Source: an uncultured Eubacteriales bacterium
Lineage (GTDB): Bacteria > Bacillota > Clostridia > Christensenellales > Borkfalkiaceae
Assembly (NCBI GenBank): GCA_905209085.1
Contig: CAJLRM010000009.1
Location: 1-64,000 of the forward strand
DNA: 64,000 bases
Reading direction: 5' to 3'
Shown: positions 34,059-42,698 of the stretch, in pieces
Layout: every line of letters starts with the position of its first letter
How positions within the stretch are numbered: position 1 is the first letter of the stretch
Program-made: the position numbers and the translations under genes
Notes under the pieces: generated by a model
Seen by the model: the letters and a program-made list of their open reading frames with translations, nothing else
Told to the model about the DNA's origin: nothing
Databases searched by the model: none

Positions 34059-35147
34059 ATGCTTGGCGGATTATATAAAAAAATATTAAACCGAATGCCC
34101 GCGGGGGTGTTCGTGTTCGACGATAAACTGCGCGTGCTTTTCACCAACGCCGCTTTCAGGCGTTCCTTTTCGGATAAGGCGAAGGGCAAGGGAAGCCTCA
34201 AAGAGGTGCTCGGGTGCGAGGAGTCGGGGGAGAAGTGCGGCGAAGGCGCGTCCTGCGTCTACTGCGCTTTTCGCGCCGTCATGGACGCCGCCGTCAAAGA
34301 GGCCGCGGAAAAGACGGAAACGGTTTCCAGCACCGTAAGGCACACGGAACGGACGGACAAAATCACCATGCGCATCCGCATTCTTCCCGCGGACGAAAGG
34401 GGAAAGCTCTTTTTGGGGCTGACGGACGGCACCTATCAGACGGAGATCGCGCGGGAAATGCTTTCCGCGCAGAAGATGCAGCGTCGGCTTCTGCCCGCGG
34501 GCAAGAGCATGGGCGGCGTGCCCTATTCCTATCTCTATATCCCCTGTTTGGAAATCGGCGGAGATCTTCCCGACGTGTACGAGTGGAATCATCAGACGTA
34601 CGGGATTCTCTCCGACGTGTCGGGCAAGGGAATTTCGGCGGGTATGCTCTCCGCGTTCGTCAAGGCGGGCTTCAACAGAAAGGAAACCTCTTTGGCGCGC
34701 GCGCTTTCTCAACTGAGCGGAAAGTTTCGGGAACTCAACCTCGACGAGCGTTCCTATATCACCGTCGCGGCAGTGCGCATCGACAAAAACGAGGGGAAGA
34801 TCCGCTATGCGACGGCGGGGCACAACGCGCCGATCCTGCTCAAAAACGGTCTGGGCATCAACGAGATCGAATCGCCCGCGCCCCCCATTTCCAATTGGAT
34901 GCCCGATTTTGTCTACGAAGAGCGGGAATTTCCCTTTGAGAAAGGGGACGTCCTCGTGCTTTTGACGGACGGCGTCACGGAATGTTCCAATTCGGCGGGG
35001 GAGCTGTTCGGCATAGAGCGCGCGGAAAGCGTGCTTTTGCAGTCGCGCGGCGCGGAGGATTTTATCGGAAAACTCAAAAACGCCCTCGCCGTGTTTTCGG
35101 GCGGGACGTTTACGGACGACATCACGGCGATGGCGTTCGATTTGTAA
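34059..35147 (+). CDS. PP2C/SpoIIE-type phosphatase with Cys-rich PAS-like N-terminus
   Basis: 362 residues. A PAS-like domain at 1-110 (MPAGVFVFDDKLRVLFTNAAF) contains four cysteines spaced C-x6-C-x5-C-x2-C (LGCEESGEKC, GASCVYC), suggesting a metal or redox site. A short helical linker with QKMQRRLLP leads to the SpoIIE/RsbU PPM phosphatase domain at about 150-362 (LEIGGDLPDVYEW, LSDVSGKGISAGMLSAF, ATAGHNAPILL, LLTDGVTEC, DDITAMAFDL). These acids coordinate Mn/Mg. The canonical GGDxxD is GGDLPD. The usual output is control of an anti-anti-sigma factor, but no such partner is nearby. The start at 34059 was chosen for GAGGAG upstream. Confidence 0.9.
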   Translation: MLGGLYKKILNRMPAGVFVFDDKLRVLFTNAAFRRSFSDKAKGKGSLKEVLGCEESGEKCGEGASCVYCAFRAVMDAAVKEAAEKTETVSSTVRHTERTDKITMRIRILPADERGKLFLGLTDGTYQTEIAREMLSAQKMQRRLLPAGKSMGGVPYSYLYIPCLEIGGDLPDVYEWNHQTYGILSDVSGKGISAGMLSAFVKAGFNRKETSLARALSQLSGKFRELNLDERSYITVAAVRIDKNEGKIRYATAGHNAPILLKNGLGINEIESPAPPISNWMPDFVYEEREFPFEKGDVLVLLTDGVTECSNSAGELFGIERAESVLLQSRGAEDFIGKLKNALAVFSGGTFTDDITAMAFDL

Positions 35148-35209
35148 AAACGGACAAAACAGAGCAAAATGCGGAGATTGCCGAGGACACTCCTGAAATA
35201 AGGAAAAAA

Positions 35210-35239
35210 CAAAAGGCGGAGAACATTCTCCGCCTTTTG
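35210..35239. terminator. Bidirectional terminator between convergent genes
   Basis: CAAAAGGCGGAGAA (35210-35223) pairs with TTCTCCGCCTTTTG (35226-35239); T-runs on both strands serve the phosphatase and ECF genes. Confidence 0.9.
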
Positions 35240-35265
35240 CTCGTTAATTGAGAAAGTAGAAACGT

Positions 35266-35874
35266 TTAATGGAGCTTGGGAAAAAATCCGCGGAGAGGCT
35301 TCGCGGGATATAAAGCGCCTATCAGAACGCAGGCGCAGAAAAGACAGCATACGCCCTGCAAGGTATTTCCGAGGATATTGGCGGCGGCGCCCATGCCCAT
35401 GCCGAGGACGACGCCCTCGTAAAAGAAGTATCCGAGGACCATCAGCGCCTCCCCCGCGAGGGCGGAAATCGCTCTCGGCAAGATGTCCAGCTTGTCGCTT
35501 TTGATGAGATTTTTCAAAAGACGGCATACCAGGTATGCGGCGACGGCGTCGAGCGCCTTGACGAAAAAGGTGGCGGGCGCGTATACCGCGTAGCCGCTTA
35601 TTATGTCTGCGAGCATACTTCCGACGCCCGCGGCGGCGCCCCCGTAGAGGGGACCCAAAAACCATCCCGCAAGCAGCACGAAGATGTCGCCCGTATTGAA
35701 GTATCCGGAAGCGGGCAGCGGAACGCTGATAAACAGCGTGCTGACGCAGCACAGCGCCGCGAAGAGGGCGGCGAAAGAAATATTTTTCGCAAGGGAAAGT
35801 TTTTTCGCTTTCTTTTCGTCCGTCGTTTTGACGGGAGCCTCCTTTACGGGGGCGTTTTCACCACGCGCGGTCAT
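35266..35874 (-). CDS. ECF transporter S component
   Basis: 202 residues. A charged N-terminal tail (about 1-28, with repeated APVK) precedes five or six hydrophobic helices (about 30-195). GYFNTGDIFVLLAGWFLGPL and GSMLADIISGYAVYAPATFF are typical of ECF-type S components, which bind a vitamin or metabolite and share a common energising module. The ATPases and T subunit are not encoded here, consistent with the group II (shared module) type. Substrate (riboflavin, HMP, queuosine precursor, other) cannot be set from sequence. The leader contains a large hairpin that can mask the ribosome site. Confidence 0.88.
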   Translation of the reverse strand: MTARGENAPVKEAPVKTTDEKKAKKLSLAKNISFAALFAALCCVSTLFISVPLPASGYFNTGDIFVLLAGWFLGPLYGGAAAGVGSMLADIISGYAVYAPATFFVKALDAVAAYLVCRLLKNLIKSDKLDILPRAISALAGEALMVLGYFFYEGVVLGMGMGAAANILGNTLQGVCCLFCACVLIGALYPAKPLRGFFPKLH

Positions 35875-35884
35875 TCAATCTGCA

Positions 35885-35936
35885 CTCCTTTTTGCCTGTC
35901 GGGAGGACGAAAAAATCTGTTTTCGTCCCGACGGAG
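35885..35936 (-). promoter_or_regulatory. Leader hairpin that can sequester the ECF S-component ribosome site
   Basis: On the minus strand a long stem joins GTCGGGACGAAAA with its complement (plus strand GTCGGG 35898-35903 and GACGAAAA from 35906, pairing with 35920-35932, two bases bulged). Just outside it, CTCC (35936-35933) can pair with the Shine-Dalgarno GGAG (35888-35885), ten bases before the ATG. That arrangement suits translational control. It is too short for TPP, FMN or cobalamin classes, and I do not see a preQ1-I consensus. Confidence 0.45.
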
Positions 35937-35956
35937 AAACGTTTATTTTGCGTTAC

Positions 35957-35985
35957 ATTATAGGTCGTAATTTTTCTTTTGTCAA
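35957..35985 (-). promoter_or_regulatory. Promoter of the ECF S-component gene
   Basis: Minus-strand TTGACA (35985-35980), 17-base spacer, TATAAT (35962-35957): full consensus, giving a leader of about 77 bases. Confidence 0.9.
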
Positions 35986-36090
35986 ACGTACGGCAAAAAT
36001 TTTCCGTAAAAAGGTAATTTGACAAATTTATTACGCGATTTGTGAAATAATTACAAAGAAACGAGAGAAAGCATTTTCTCCGTCAGTCGT

Positions 36091-36119
36091 TTGCGTTTTT
36101 GAGAGTTTTTTGTTATAAT
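36091..36119 (+). promoter_or_regulatory. Promoter of the purE leader / candidate 6S RNA
   Basis: TTGCGT (36091-36096), 17-base spacer, TATAAT (36114-36119) with extended -10 TG at 36111-36112. The start codon of purE is about 340 bases downstream, with a terminator between. Confidence 0.8.
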
Positions 36120-36125
36120 ATATCA

Positions 36126-36388
36126 TAAAGAACGGGGAAGGCGGGGAAAATAAGGAAATAAGGAAGAACGAAAAAACGGACGGAAGAAGAGGTTTTGCTT
36201 TTATGGAATGTATAGGCATGAAATGGGGAAATCTTGACGGACGCAGGTCGGCAATCGGATCCGATTGTATCTCCCTGCGCGAAAAAGAGTTCCGAAACGC
36301 TTTTTTCAAGGAAAAGAGTACCCTCTTTTCTCTTTTCGTCACCCTTTGATACGGGAAGTGCAGTCTGTTTAGGCTGTGCTTTTTTCTT
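36126..36388 (+). ncRNA. ssrS: Candidate 6S RNA (or attenuator leader) upstream of purE
   Basis: The promoter-to-terminator unit has no open frame with a ribosome site. It can fold as a rod: an outer purine/pyrimidine stem (GACG and AGAGG in 36179-36192 with CCTCT and CGTC in 36322-36340), a large unpaired middle (36193-36240 and 36281-36310), and an end stem formed by CGCAGG (36242-36247) with CCTGCG (36274-36279) and CAATCGG/CCGATTG (36252-36258, 36261-36267). That closing stem-bubble-terminal stem plan is the 6S RNA plan. From memory, 6S genes sit next to purE in several Clostridia. No purine or PRPP riboswitch consensus was seen. Confidence 0.45.
36357..36386 (+). terminator. Terminator between the leader RNA and purE
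   Basis: AGTGCAGTCT (36357-36366) pairs with AGGCTGTGCT (36371-36380) over ten positions, three of them G-U, across a GTTT loop, followed by TTTTTC. It would end the candidate 6S RNA or act as a regulated attenuator for the purine operon. Confidence 0.75.
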
Positions 36389-36463
36389 GACTTTACGTTT
36401 TTTAAAGCGGCTTCGCGCCGTGTCGGAAGGAAATTCTAAGGCTTAGAGGAGGTAATGATAAAT

Positions 36464-36952
36464 ATGGCAAAAGTGGCGATACTCATGGGCAGCAAGTCGG
36501 ATTTCGACGTGGTGAAGCCCGCCATCAACGTTTTGAAAAAATTTGACGTGGAAACGGAGGTTCGGGTGATTTCCGCGCACAGGACTCCCGAGGAGGCACA
36601 TCTCTTTGCTGCAAACGCAAGGAAAAACGGCGTTGAGGTCATCATCTGCGCGGCGGGAAAAGCGGCGCATCTCGGCGGCGTCATCGCCGCTTTCACGACG
36701 CTTCCCGTCATCGGGCTGCCCGTCAAAACGGACATGATGGGCGGACTCGACAGCCTTCTTTCCATCGTGCAGATGCCTTCGGGGATTCCCGTGGCGACGG
36801 TAGGCGTCAACGGCGGCGAAAACGCGGGACTTCTCGCCCTGCAAATTCTCGGCGTCAAATATCCGCAAATCGCTGACGGACTCACCGGGTATAAGGCGTC
36901 CATGCGGGAAAAAATCAACGCGGACGACAAAGCGCTTCAAGAAATTCTTTGA
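36464..36952 (+). CDS. purE: N5-carboxyaminoimidazole ribonucleotide mutase
   Basis: 162 residues. GSKSDFDV, SAHRTPE, AAGKAAHLGGVIAAFT and MPSGIPVATVGVNGGENAG are the standard PurE motifs. It forms CAIR, the carboxylated imidazole intermediate of purine synthesis. The start at 36464 was chosen because AGGAGG is ten bases upstream, while the in-frame ATG at 36455 is only two bases from it. No purK lies beside it, so how carboxylation is done is open (class II use of CO2, or purK elsewhere). First gene of the purine operon. Confidence 0.96.
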   Translation: MAKVAILMGSKSDFDVVKPAINVLKKFDVETEVRVISAHRTPEEAHLFAANARKNGVEVIICAAGKAAHLGGVIAAFTTLPVIGLPVKTDMMGGLDSLLSIVQMPSGIPVATVGVNGGENAGLLALQILGVKYPQIADGLTGYKASMREKINADDKALQEIL

Positions 36953-37059
36953 TCGGAATTCTTATTTCCCCAATCATTCCTCCCGCTTAAAAAAAGGCGC
37001 GGGGCAGACTGCCGTAAAACAAAACGGAATTTCAACAGACATTAAGGAGATAGAAACAA

Positions 37060-37770
37060 ATGGAAAAGAAAGAACAGCTGTACGAAGGAAAGGCGAAAAA
37101 AGTTTTCGCCACCGAAAATCCCGATCTCGTCATCGTCGATTACAAGGACGACGCGACGGCGTTCAACGGACTGAAAAAGGGCACGATTGCGGGCAAGGGC
37201 GTCATCAATAACAGAATGAGCAACATGATGTTCCGCCTCATGGAAACGAAAGGGATTCCCACCCATTACGTCGAGGAGCTTTCGGATCGTGAAACTCTGG
37301 TCAAGAAGGTGCAGATCGTTCCCCTGGAAGTGATCATCCGCAACACGGCGGCGGGCAGTATGTCCAAGCGCCTGGGGATTCCCGAAGGGACGAAACTCGC
37401 CTGCCCCGTCCTCGAATTCAGCTATAAAAACGACGACCTGGGCGATCCCATGATCAACGACGATCACGCTCTCGCCATGGAGCTTGCGACGAAAGAGGAG
37501 ATCGAAACGATCAGGCATATGGCGTTCGCCATCAACGACATCATGATCGAGTTTTTTAAGAAGATGAATATCAACCTCATCGACTTCAAGCTGGAATTCG
37601 GCCGTTTTAAGGGCGGCATTGTGCTCGCGGACGAAATTTCCCCCGACACCTGCCGTTTCTGGGACATGACCACGGGCGAAAAGCTTGATAAAGACAGATT
37701 CCGCCGGGATATGGGCGGCGTCGAGGACGCTTATCGGGAAGTGTTCAAGCGGCTCTCCGAAACGAAATAG
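37060..37770 (+). CDS. purC: SAICAR synthetase (phosphoribosylaminoimidazole-succinocarboxamide synthase)
   Basis: 236 residues, the bacterial single-domain length. YEGKAKKVFA at the N-terminus binds ATP; NNRMSNMMFRLME, VIIRNTAAGSM, and LIDFKLEFGRF followed by DEISPDTCRFWD are the signature segments. It joins aspartate to CAIR. AAGGAGA lies ten bases upstream of the start. Confidence 0.97.
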   Translation: MEKKEQLYEGKAKKVFATENPDLVIVDYKDDATAFNGLKKGTIAGKGVINNRMSNMMFRLMETKGIPTHYVEELSDRETLVKKVQIVPLEVIIRNTAAGSMSKRLGIPEGTKLACPVLEFSYKNDDLGDPMINDDHALAMELATKEEIETIRHMAFAINDIMIEFFKKMNINLIDFKLEFGRFKGGIVLADEISPDTCRFWDMTTGEKLDKDRFRRDMGGVEDAYREVFKRLSETK

Positions 37771-37945
37771 ACGGGGCTTATCGTGCGGCTTTTGCCTCTT
37801 TACTTTACGGGTAAAGGGGCGTTTGCCGTTACGCGAAAAATTTTTGGAACGGAACTATTTAGAGCCGGCGCTTTGCCGCTTCGCAGGGGAACCGACCGTT
37901 TTGATCCCGATTTTTGCAAGGACAATATTTTAAGGAAGAAGAAAT

Positions 37946-39376
37946 ATGTATCTGAGAGATTCGAAGCCCATGTTCGACAGTATGCACGAGGAGTGCGGCG
38001 TCTTCGGCGTGTATTCCACGGAAACGCGCGACGTCGCCAACACCGTGTATTACGGCTTATATGCGCTTCAACACCGCGGGCAGGAAAGCTGCGGCATCGC
38101 GGTGGCTTACGCAAACAAAATCGAATATTACAAGGGCATGGGACTGATTCCCGACGTCTTTTCCGGACACAATTTGCAGGAGCTTCCGGAGGGCGACATC
38201 GCCATCGGGCACGTCCGCTATTCCACGACGGGGGCGAGTCTGCTGGTCAACGCGCAGCCCATCGTCTTTACGGGCAAGTGCGGCAAGATGGCGCTGGCGC
38301 ATAACGGCAATTTGACCAATACGGACGAACTGCGCGCGGACCTCATCTCCGACAACGCCGTTTTTCAGACGACGATCGATTCGGAAGCGATGGCGATGCT
38401 CATCAACAAATTTTCGGACGGGGACATCGTGCGCGGCGTTTTGAAGGCGTGCGAATACTTCAAAGGCTCTTACGCGCTGGTCGTCATGACGGCGGATAAA
38501 CTCATCGCCGTGCGCGATCCGTACGGCATCCGTCCCCTCTGTATCGGTCAGAATATGGACGACGTGATCGTGGCGTCGGAAAGCTGCGCGATAGACGCGG
38601 TGGGCGCTACGTTTCTTCGGGACGTGGAGCCGGGAGAAGTGCTGGTGGTGGACAGCGCGGGGATGCATTCCTATCATATGGAATGCGGAAAGAAATGCAA
38701 GCCCGCCGCCTGTATTTTCGAGTGGGTGTATTTTTCCCGTCCCGACAGCATTTTGGACGGTGGCAGCGTCTATCAGACCCGTATGCTGGCAGGCAAGATC
38801 CTCGCGGAAAATTATCCCGTGGACGCGGACATCGTTTCGGGCGTACCCGATTCCGCGCTCGTCGCGGCGAGGGGTTATTCCCAGGTTTCGGGCATCCCTT
38901 ACGTGGAGGCGCTGGAAAAGAACCGCTACGTGGGCAGAACGTTCATTCAGCCGGATCAGAAGATGCGCGAAAACAGCGTCAGCGTCAAGATGAATCCTCT
39001 GCGGGCGAATATTCAGGGGAAAAGACTTATTCTCATCGACGATTCGATCGTTCGCGGAACGACGTCCAAACGCATCGTGCGTATGCTGAAAAACGCGGGC
39101 GCCAAAGAGGTGCACGTGCGCATTTGTTCTCCCGTCATCAAGCACCCCTGCCATCTGGGGATCGATATGCAGTCGTACAGCCAGCTGATCGGGGCAAATA
39201 AGACGGAGAAAGAGATCTGCGAATATTTGGGCGCCGATTCTTTGAAATATCTGACGGTGGAACAGCTCGTCGAAAGCTGTAAGGACGCGAAGATCGGCTT
39301 CTGCCTCGGTTGCTTTAACGGCGAATACCCGTACAGCCTCGAAGGGTATAAGCCCAGCAAATTCAAATTCGAATAA
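37946..39376 (+). CDS. purF: Amidophosphoribosyltransferase
   Basis: 476 residues. It starts purine synthesis by making phosphoribosylamine from PRPP and glutamine. Glutaminase nucleophile Cys17 (EECGVFGVYS) would be exposed by cleavage of a 16-residue propeptide, as in Bacillus-type enzymes. GHVRYSTTG, AHNGNLTN, and the PRPP loop LIDDSIVRGTTSKRIV are intact. Four cysteines late in the chain (CSPVIKHPCH, FCLGCFNGEYP) fit the 4Fe-4S Bacillus type. AGGAAGAAG precedes the start. Confidence 0.97.
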   Translation: MYLRDSKPMFDSMHEECGVFGVYSTETRDVANTVYYGLYALQHRGQESCGIAVAYANKIEYYKGMGLIPDVFSGHNLQELPEGDIAIGHVRYSTTGASLLVNAQPIVFTGKCGKMALAHNGNLTNTDELRADLISDNAVFQTTIDSEAMAMLINKFSDGDIVRGVLKACEYFKGSYALVVMTADKLIAVRDPYGIRPLCIGQNMDDVIVASESCAIDAVGATFLRDVEPGEVLVVDSAGMHSYHMECGKKCKPAACIFEWVYFSRPDSILDGGSVYQTRMLAGKILAENYPVDADIVSGVPDSALVAARGYSQVSGIPYVEALEKNRYVGRTFIQPDQKMRENSVSVKMNPLRANIQGKRLILIDDSIVRGTTSKRIVRMLKNAGAKEVHVRICSPVIKHPCHLGIDMQSYSQLIGANKTEKEICEYLGADSLKYLTVEQLVESCKDAKIGFCLGCFNGEYPYSLEGYKPSKFKFE

Positions 39377-39443
39377 CGAACGGACAGAAAGGTCCGCAGG
39401 ATATAGCAGGAGATAAGGATCTATAAAAAAGGAGTGAAAAGCA

Positions 39444-40469
39444 ATGGCAATTTCTTATAAAGACAGCGGCGTAGATGTAACGCGCGGCTATAAAGCGGTG
39501 GATCTCATGAAAAAATACGTCAAGACCACCTATAATGAAAACGTGCTCGGCGACATCGGTTCGTTCGGCGGCTTCTACTCGATTTCGGGCGAGAAGATGG
39601 AGGAGCCCGTGCTCGTGGCGGGCACGGACGGCGTAGGCACCAAGCTCAAATACGCTTTCCTTCTCGAAAAACACGACACCATCGGTATCGACGCGGTGGC
39701 GATGTGCGTCAACGACATCGTCTGCCAGGGCGCCAAACCCCTTTTCTTTCTCGATTATTACGCCTGCGGTCTGCTCGATCCGGAAGCGGAAGCGGAAGTC
39801 GTGAAAGGCATTGCGGAAGGTTGCCGGCAGGCGAGGTGCGCGCTGATCGGCGGCGAAACGGCGGAAATGCCCGGCTTTTATCCCCGGGGAGAGTACGACC
39901 TCGCGGGGTTTGCCGTCGGCATCGTCGATAAGAAGAAGGTCATCAACGGCAAGGAAATACGTCCGGGCGACGTTCTCATAGGCATCAAATCGAGCGGCGT
40001 CCATTCCAACGGCTACTCCCTCGTGAGAAAACTGTTCGGGGATTCGGATAAAGCGGAGATGGAAAAATACGACGAACGCTTGGGCGGCACTTTGGCGGAG
40101 GTGCTGTTAAAGCCGACGAAAATTTACGTCAGGAGCATTCTCTCGTTGATTTCCAAAGTCCCCGTCAAAGGGATCGCGCATATCACGGGCGGCGGCTTCC
40201 TCGAAAATATCCCGCGTATCTTCCCCGAAGGCGTGGGCTGCGAGATCGTCAAAGATTCCTATGAAGTGCCCCCCGTCTTTAAGGTGATGCAGGAAAAGGC
40301 TGACATTTCCGACGAACAGATTTACAATACTTTTAATATGGGGATCGGCATGGTGGTGTGCGTTTCCCCCGAAAACGCCGAGGCGGCGGTCGCCGCGCTC
40401 GAAGAGAGCGGGGAAGAGGTCGCCCTTATCGGAAAGACCGTCGCGGGAAAAGGCGTTTCCCTCAGATGA
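39444..40469 (+). CDS. purM: Phosphoribosylformylglycinamidine cyclo-ligase (AIR synthetase)
   Basis: 341 residues. YKDSGVDVTRGYKAVDLM at the N-terminus, VAGTDGVGTKLK, CVNDIVCQGAKPLFFLDYYA, ALIGGETAEMPGFY and GIKSSGVHSNGYSLVR are all characteristic. It closes the imidazole ring from FGAM with ATP. AAGGAGTG sits upstream of the start; the fold is PurM/PurL type, with the paralogous domains in PurL at the end of this operon. Confidence 0.97.
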   Translation: MAISYKDSGVDVTRGYKAVDLMKKYVKTTYNENVLGDIGSFGGFYSISGEKMEEPVLVAGTDGVGTKLKYAFLLEKHDTIGIDAVAMCVNDIVCQGAKPLFFLDYYACGLLDPEAEAEVVKGIAEGCRQARCALIGGETAEMPGFYPRGEYDLAGFAVGIVDKKKVINGKEIRPGDVLIGIKSSGVHSNGYSLVRKLFGDSDKAEMEKYDERLGGTLAEVLLKPTKIYVRSILSLISKVPVKGIAHITGGGFLENIPRIFPEGVGCEIVKDSYEVPPVFKVMQEKADISDEQIYNTFNMGIGMVVCVSPENAEAAVAALEESGEEVALIGKTVAGKGVSLR

Positions 40470-40526
40470 GGCGTGCCTTTGAAGGAGGCAGGCGCTTGGT
40501 CGTAGAGGAGAGAAGGGACTTTTAGA

Positions 40527-41144
40527 ATGAAAAATATAGCGGTTTTGGCTTCGGGCGGCGGAACGGATTTTCAATCGGTCATCGACGCCAATAAAAGGGA
40601 AAATTTTTGCGTAATCAAATACCTGATAGCCTCGAAAGAGGGAATCGGCGCCATAGAACGCGCGAAAAGAGAAGGCATTAAAACGGCGGTGTTCGCCAAG
40701 AAGGATTATCCCGACCTCGAAGATCTATACGCAGAATTGGCGGCGCTTTTAAACTCGGAGGACGTGGATTACATCGTACTCGCGGGCTGGCTGAAAATCA
40801 TTCCCGCAAGCTTTACGGAGAAGTTTAAGGATAGGATCATCAATATCCATCCCGCGCTCATCCCCGCCTTTTGCGGCAAGGGATATTACGGCTTGAAGGT
40901 GCATGAGGCGGCGATCGAGTACGGCGTAAAGGTGAGCGGCGCCACCGTCCATTTCGTGGAAGCGGACGTCGACGCCGGCGCCGTGATCATGCAAAAGACG
41001 GTGCCGGTGGAGGAAGACGACACGCCCGAACGCTTACAGGCGCGCGTTTTGAAAATCGAACACGAAATTCTGCCCTTGTGCGTGAAACTCCTCTGCGAAG
41101 GGAAAATCGTCAAAGAGGGACGCAGAGTGCGCGTTTCGGACTGA
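40527..41144 (+). CDS. purN: Phosphoribosylglycinamide formyltransferase
   Basis: 205 residues. The formyl-folate transferase fold has VLASGGGTDFQSVID near the N-terminus, IVLAGWLKIIPASF, INIHPALIPAFCGKGYYG with the catalytic Asn-His, and VSGATVHFVEADVDAGAVI. It transfers a formyl group from 10-formyl-THF to GAR. No anomaly; 57 bases after purM. Confidence 0.97.
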   Translation: MKNIAVLASGGGTDFQSVIDANKRENFCVIKYLIASKEGIGAIERAKREGIKTAVFAKKDYPDLEDLYAELAALLNSEDVDYIVLAGWLKIIPASFTEKFKDRIINIHPALIPAFCGKGYYGLKVHEAAIEYGVKVSGATVHFVEADVDAGAVIMQKTVPVEEDDTPERLQARVLKIEHEILPLCVKLLCEGKIVKEGRRVRVSD

Positions 41145-41221
41145 CGAACGCGCTGCGGTGGCGGGATTGATCGTCGCCTTTGCAAAATTTTTTTCAACGG
41201 TGAAAGGAGAAAAATATTCTT

Positions 41222-42496
41222 ATGAACGTTTTGGTTATCGGCAACGGCGGCAGGGAGCACGCCATCATTCAGGCGCTTAAAAAATCCCCGCGCGCGGAGA
41301 AGATTTACGCCATGAAAGGCAACGCGGGCATCGGGGAACTCGCCGAGCTCGTGGACGTGGATTACTGCGACGTCAAGGCGGTGGGCGAGTGGGTGGACGC
41401 GCACCCCGACGTGGAATACACGGTGATAGCTCCCGACGATCCCCTGGCGCTCGGCCTGGCGGACGAATTGGAGTCGCGCGGGCACCGCGTGTTCGGCCCG
41501 AATAGGCGTGCGGCGGCGATCGAGGCGAGCAAGGCGTTTTCCAAAAATCTCATGAAAAAGTATAAAATTCCCACCGCGAAATACGAGATTTTCGACGAGT
41601 ACGAAAAGGCGCTCGCTTACGTGGAAACCTCCCCGTTGCCCGTCGTGTTGAAAGCGGACGGACTCGCCCTGGGGAAAGGCGTTCTCATCTGCGCCACGCG
41701 AAAGGAAGCGCGGGAAGGACTCAAAGAGATCATGCTGGATAAAAAATTCGGCGAAGCGGGCAATAAAGTGGTCGTGGAGGAATTTCTCGAAGGCCCCGAG
41801 GTGTCCGTGCTCGCCTTCACGGACGGAAAGACCATTCTCCCCATGGTGACGAGCTGCGATCATAAACGCGCGTTCGACAACGACGAGGGACTTAATACAG
41901 GGGGCATGGGCACCTTTTCCCCCGCGCCCTTTTATGGCGAAAAGACGGCAAAAGAGGTTATGGATAAAATAATGCTGCCCACCATGTACGCGATGAACGC
42001 GGAGGGGCGCACGTTTAAGGGCGTTTTGTATTTCGGACTCATGAAGACGAAAGAGGGGATGAAAGTCATCGAATATAATTCCCGTTTCGGCGATCCCGAA
42101 ACGCAGGTAGTGCTGCCCATGCTCAAAACGGATCTTTTGGACGTGTTCGAAGCGGTGACGGACGAGCGGCTCTCGGAGATAAAAATCGAATGGGAGGAAG
42201 GCGCCTGCGTGTGCGTAGTGCTTTCAAGCGGCGGCTATCCCGTGAAGTACGAAAAGGGCAAGGAGATTTCCATAGGCGATGTGGACAAAGACGTAATCTT
42301 GTGCCATGCGGGCACGAAGAGAAAGGACGGGAAGCTGGTGACGGACGGCGGCAGGGTTCTCGGCGTGTGCGCCAGGGGCGGAACGATAGAGGAAGCGCGC
42401 GAAAAGGCATATCGGAACGTGGAAAAAATCCGTTTCGAAGGAATGCACTATCGCAGGGACATCGGCGTCAAGTATCGGGACGAGCCGAGAGAATAA
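41222..42496 (+). CDS. purD: Phosphoribosylamine-glycine ligase (GAR synthetase)
   Basis: 424 residues, ATP-grasp. IGNGGREHAI at the N-terminus, then VVLKADGLALGKGV, VEEFLEGPEVSVLAFTDG, GLNTGGMGTFSP and SRFGDPETQVVLP define PurD. It ligates glycine to phosphoribosylamine. AAAGGAG lies 12 bases upstream of the start. It directly follows purN; purH, which often lies between them in Bacillota, is absent. Confidence 0.97.
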   Translation: MNVLVIGNGGREHAIIQALKKSPRAEKIYAMKGNAGIGELAELVDVDYCDVKAVGEWVDAHPDVEYTVIAPDDPLALGLADELESRGHRVFGPNRRAAAIEASKAFSKNLMKKYKIPTAKYEIFDEYEKALAYVETSPLPVVLKADGLALGKGVLICATRKEAREGLKEIMLDKKFGEAGNKVVVEEFLEGPEVSVLAFTDGKTILPMVTSCDHKRAFDNDEGLNTGGMGTFSPAPFYGEKTAKEVMDKIMLPTMYAMNAEGRTFKGVLYFGLMKTKEGMKVIEYNSRFGDPETQVVLPMLKTDLLDVFEAVTDERLSEIKIEWEEGACVCVVLSSGGYPVKYEKGKEISIGDVDKDVILCHAGTKRKDGKLVTDGGRVLGVCARGGTIEEAREKAYRNVEKIRFEGMHYRRDIGVKYRDEPRE

Positions 42497-42698
42497 GGAA
42501 GATATAGAGAGAAAAGATAAAGCGGATGCGGCCGGCATCGCTCGGAAAACCCCAAGGCGACTTCGGAGAGGGCTTTCCAAGACTGCCGGACAAACGGGGG
42601 GCGAAGGCGCGGAAACTCCCTTCCTTCCGTGTTTTTGAGATGAATTTTTGCCGTATGCTGTTTTAGAGAGAAAGCAGAGAGAGCAATAAGGAGCTTTT

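Noticed and set aside
36126..36464. Guanine/adenine or PRPP riboswitch before purE
   Set aside because: The conserved core sequences of these classes are not visible; 6S RNA fits the layout better.
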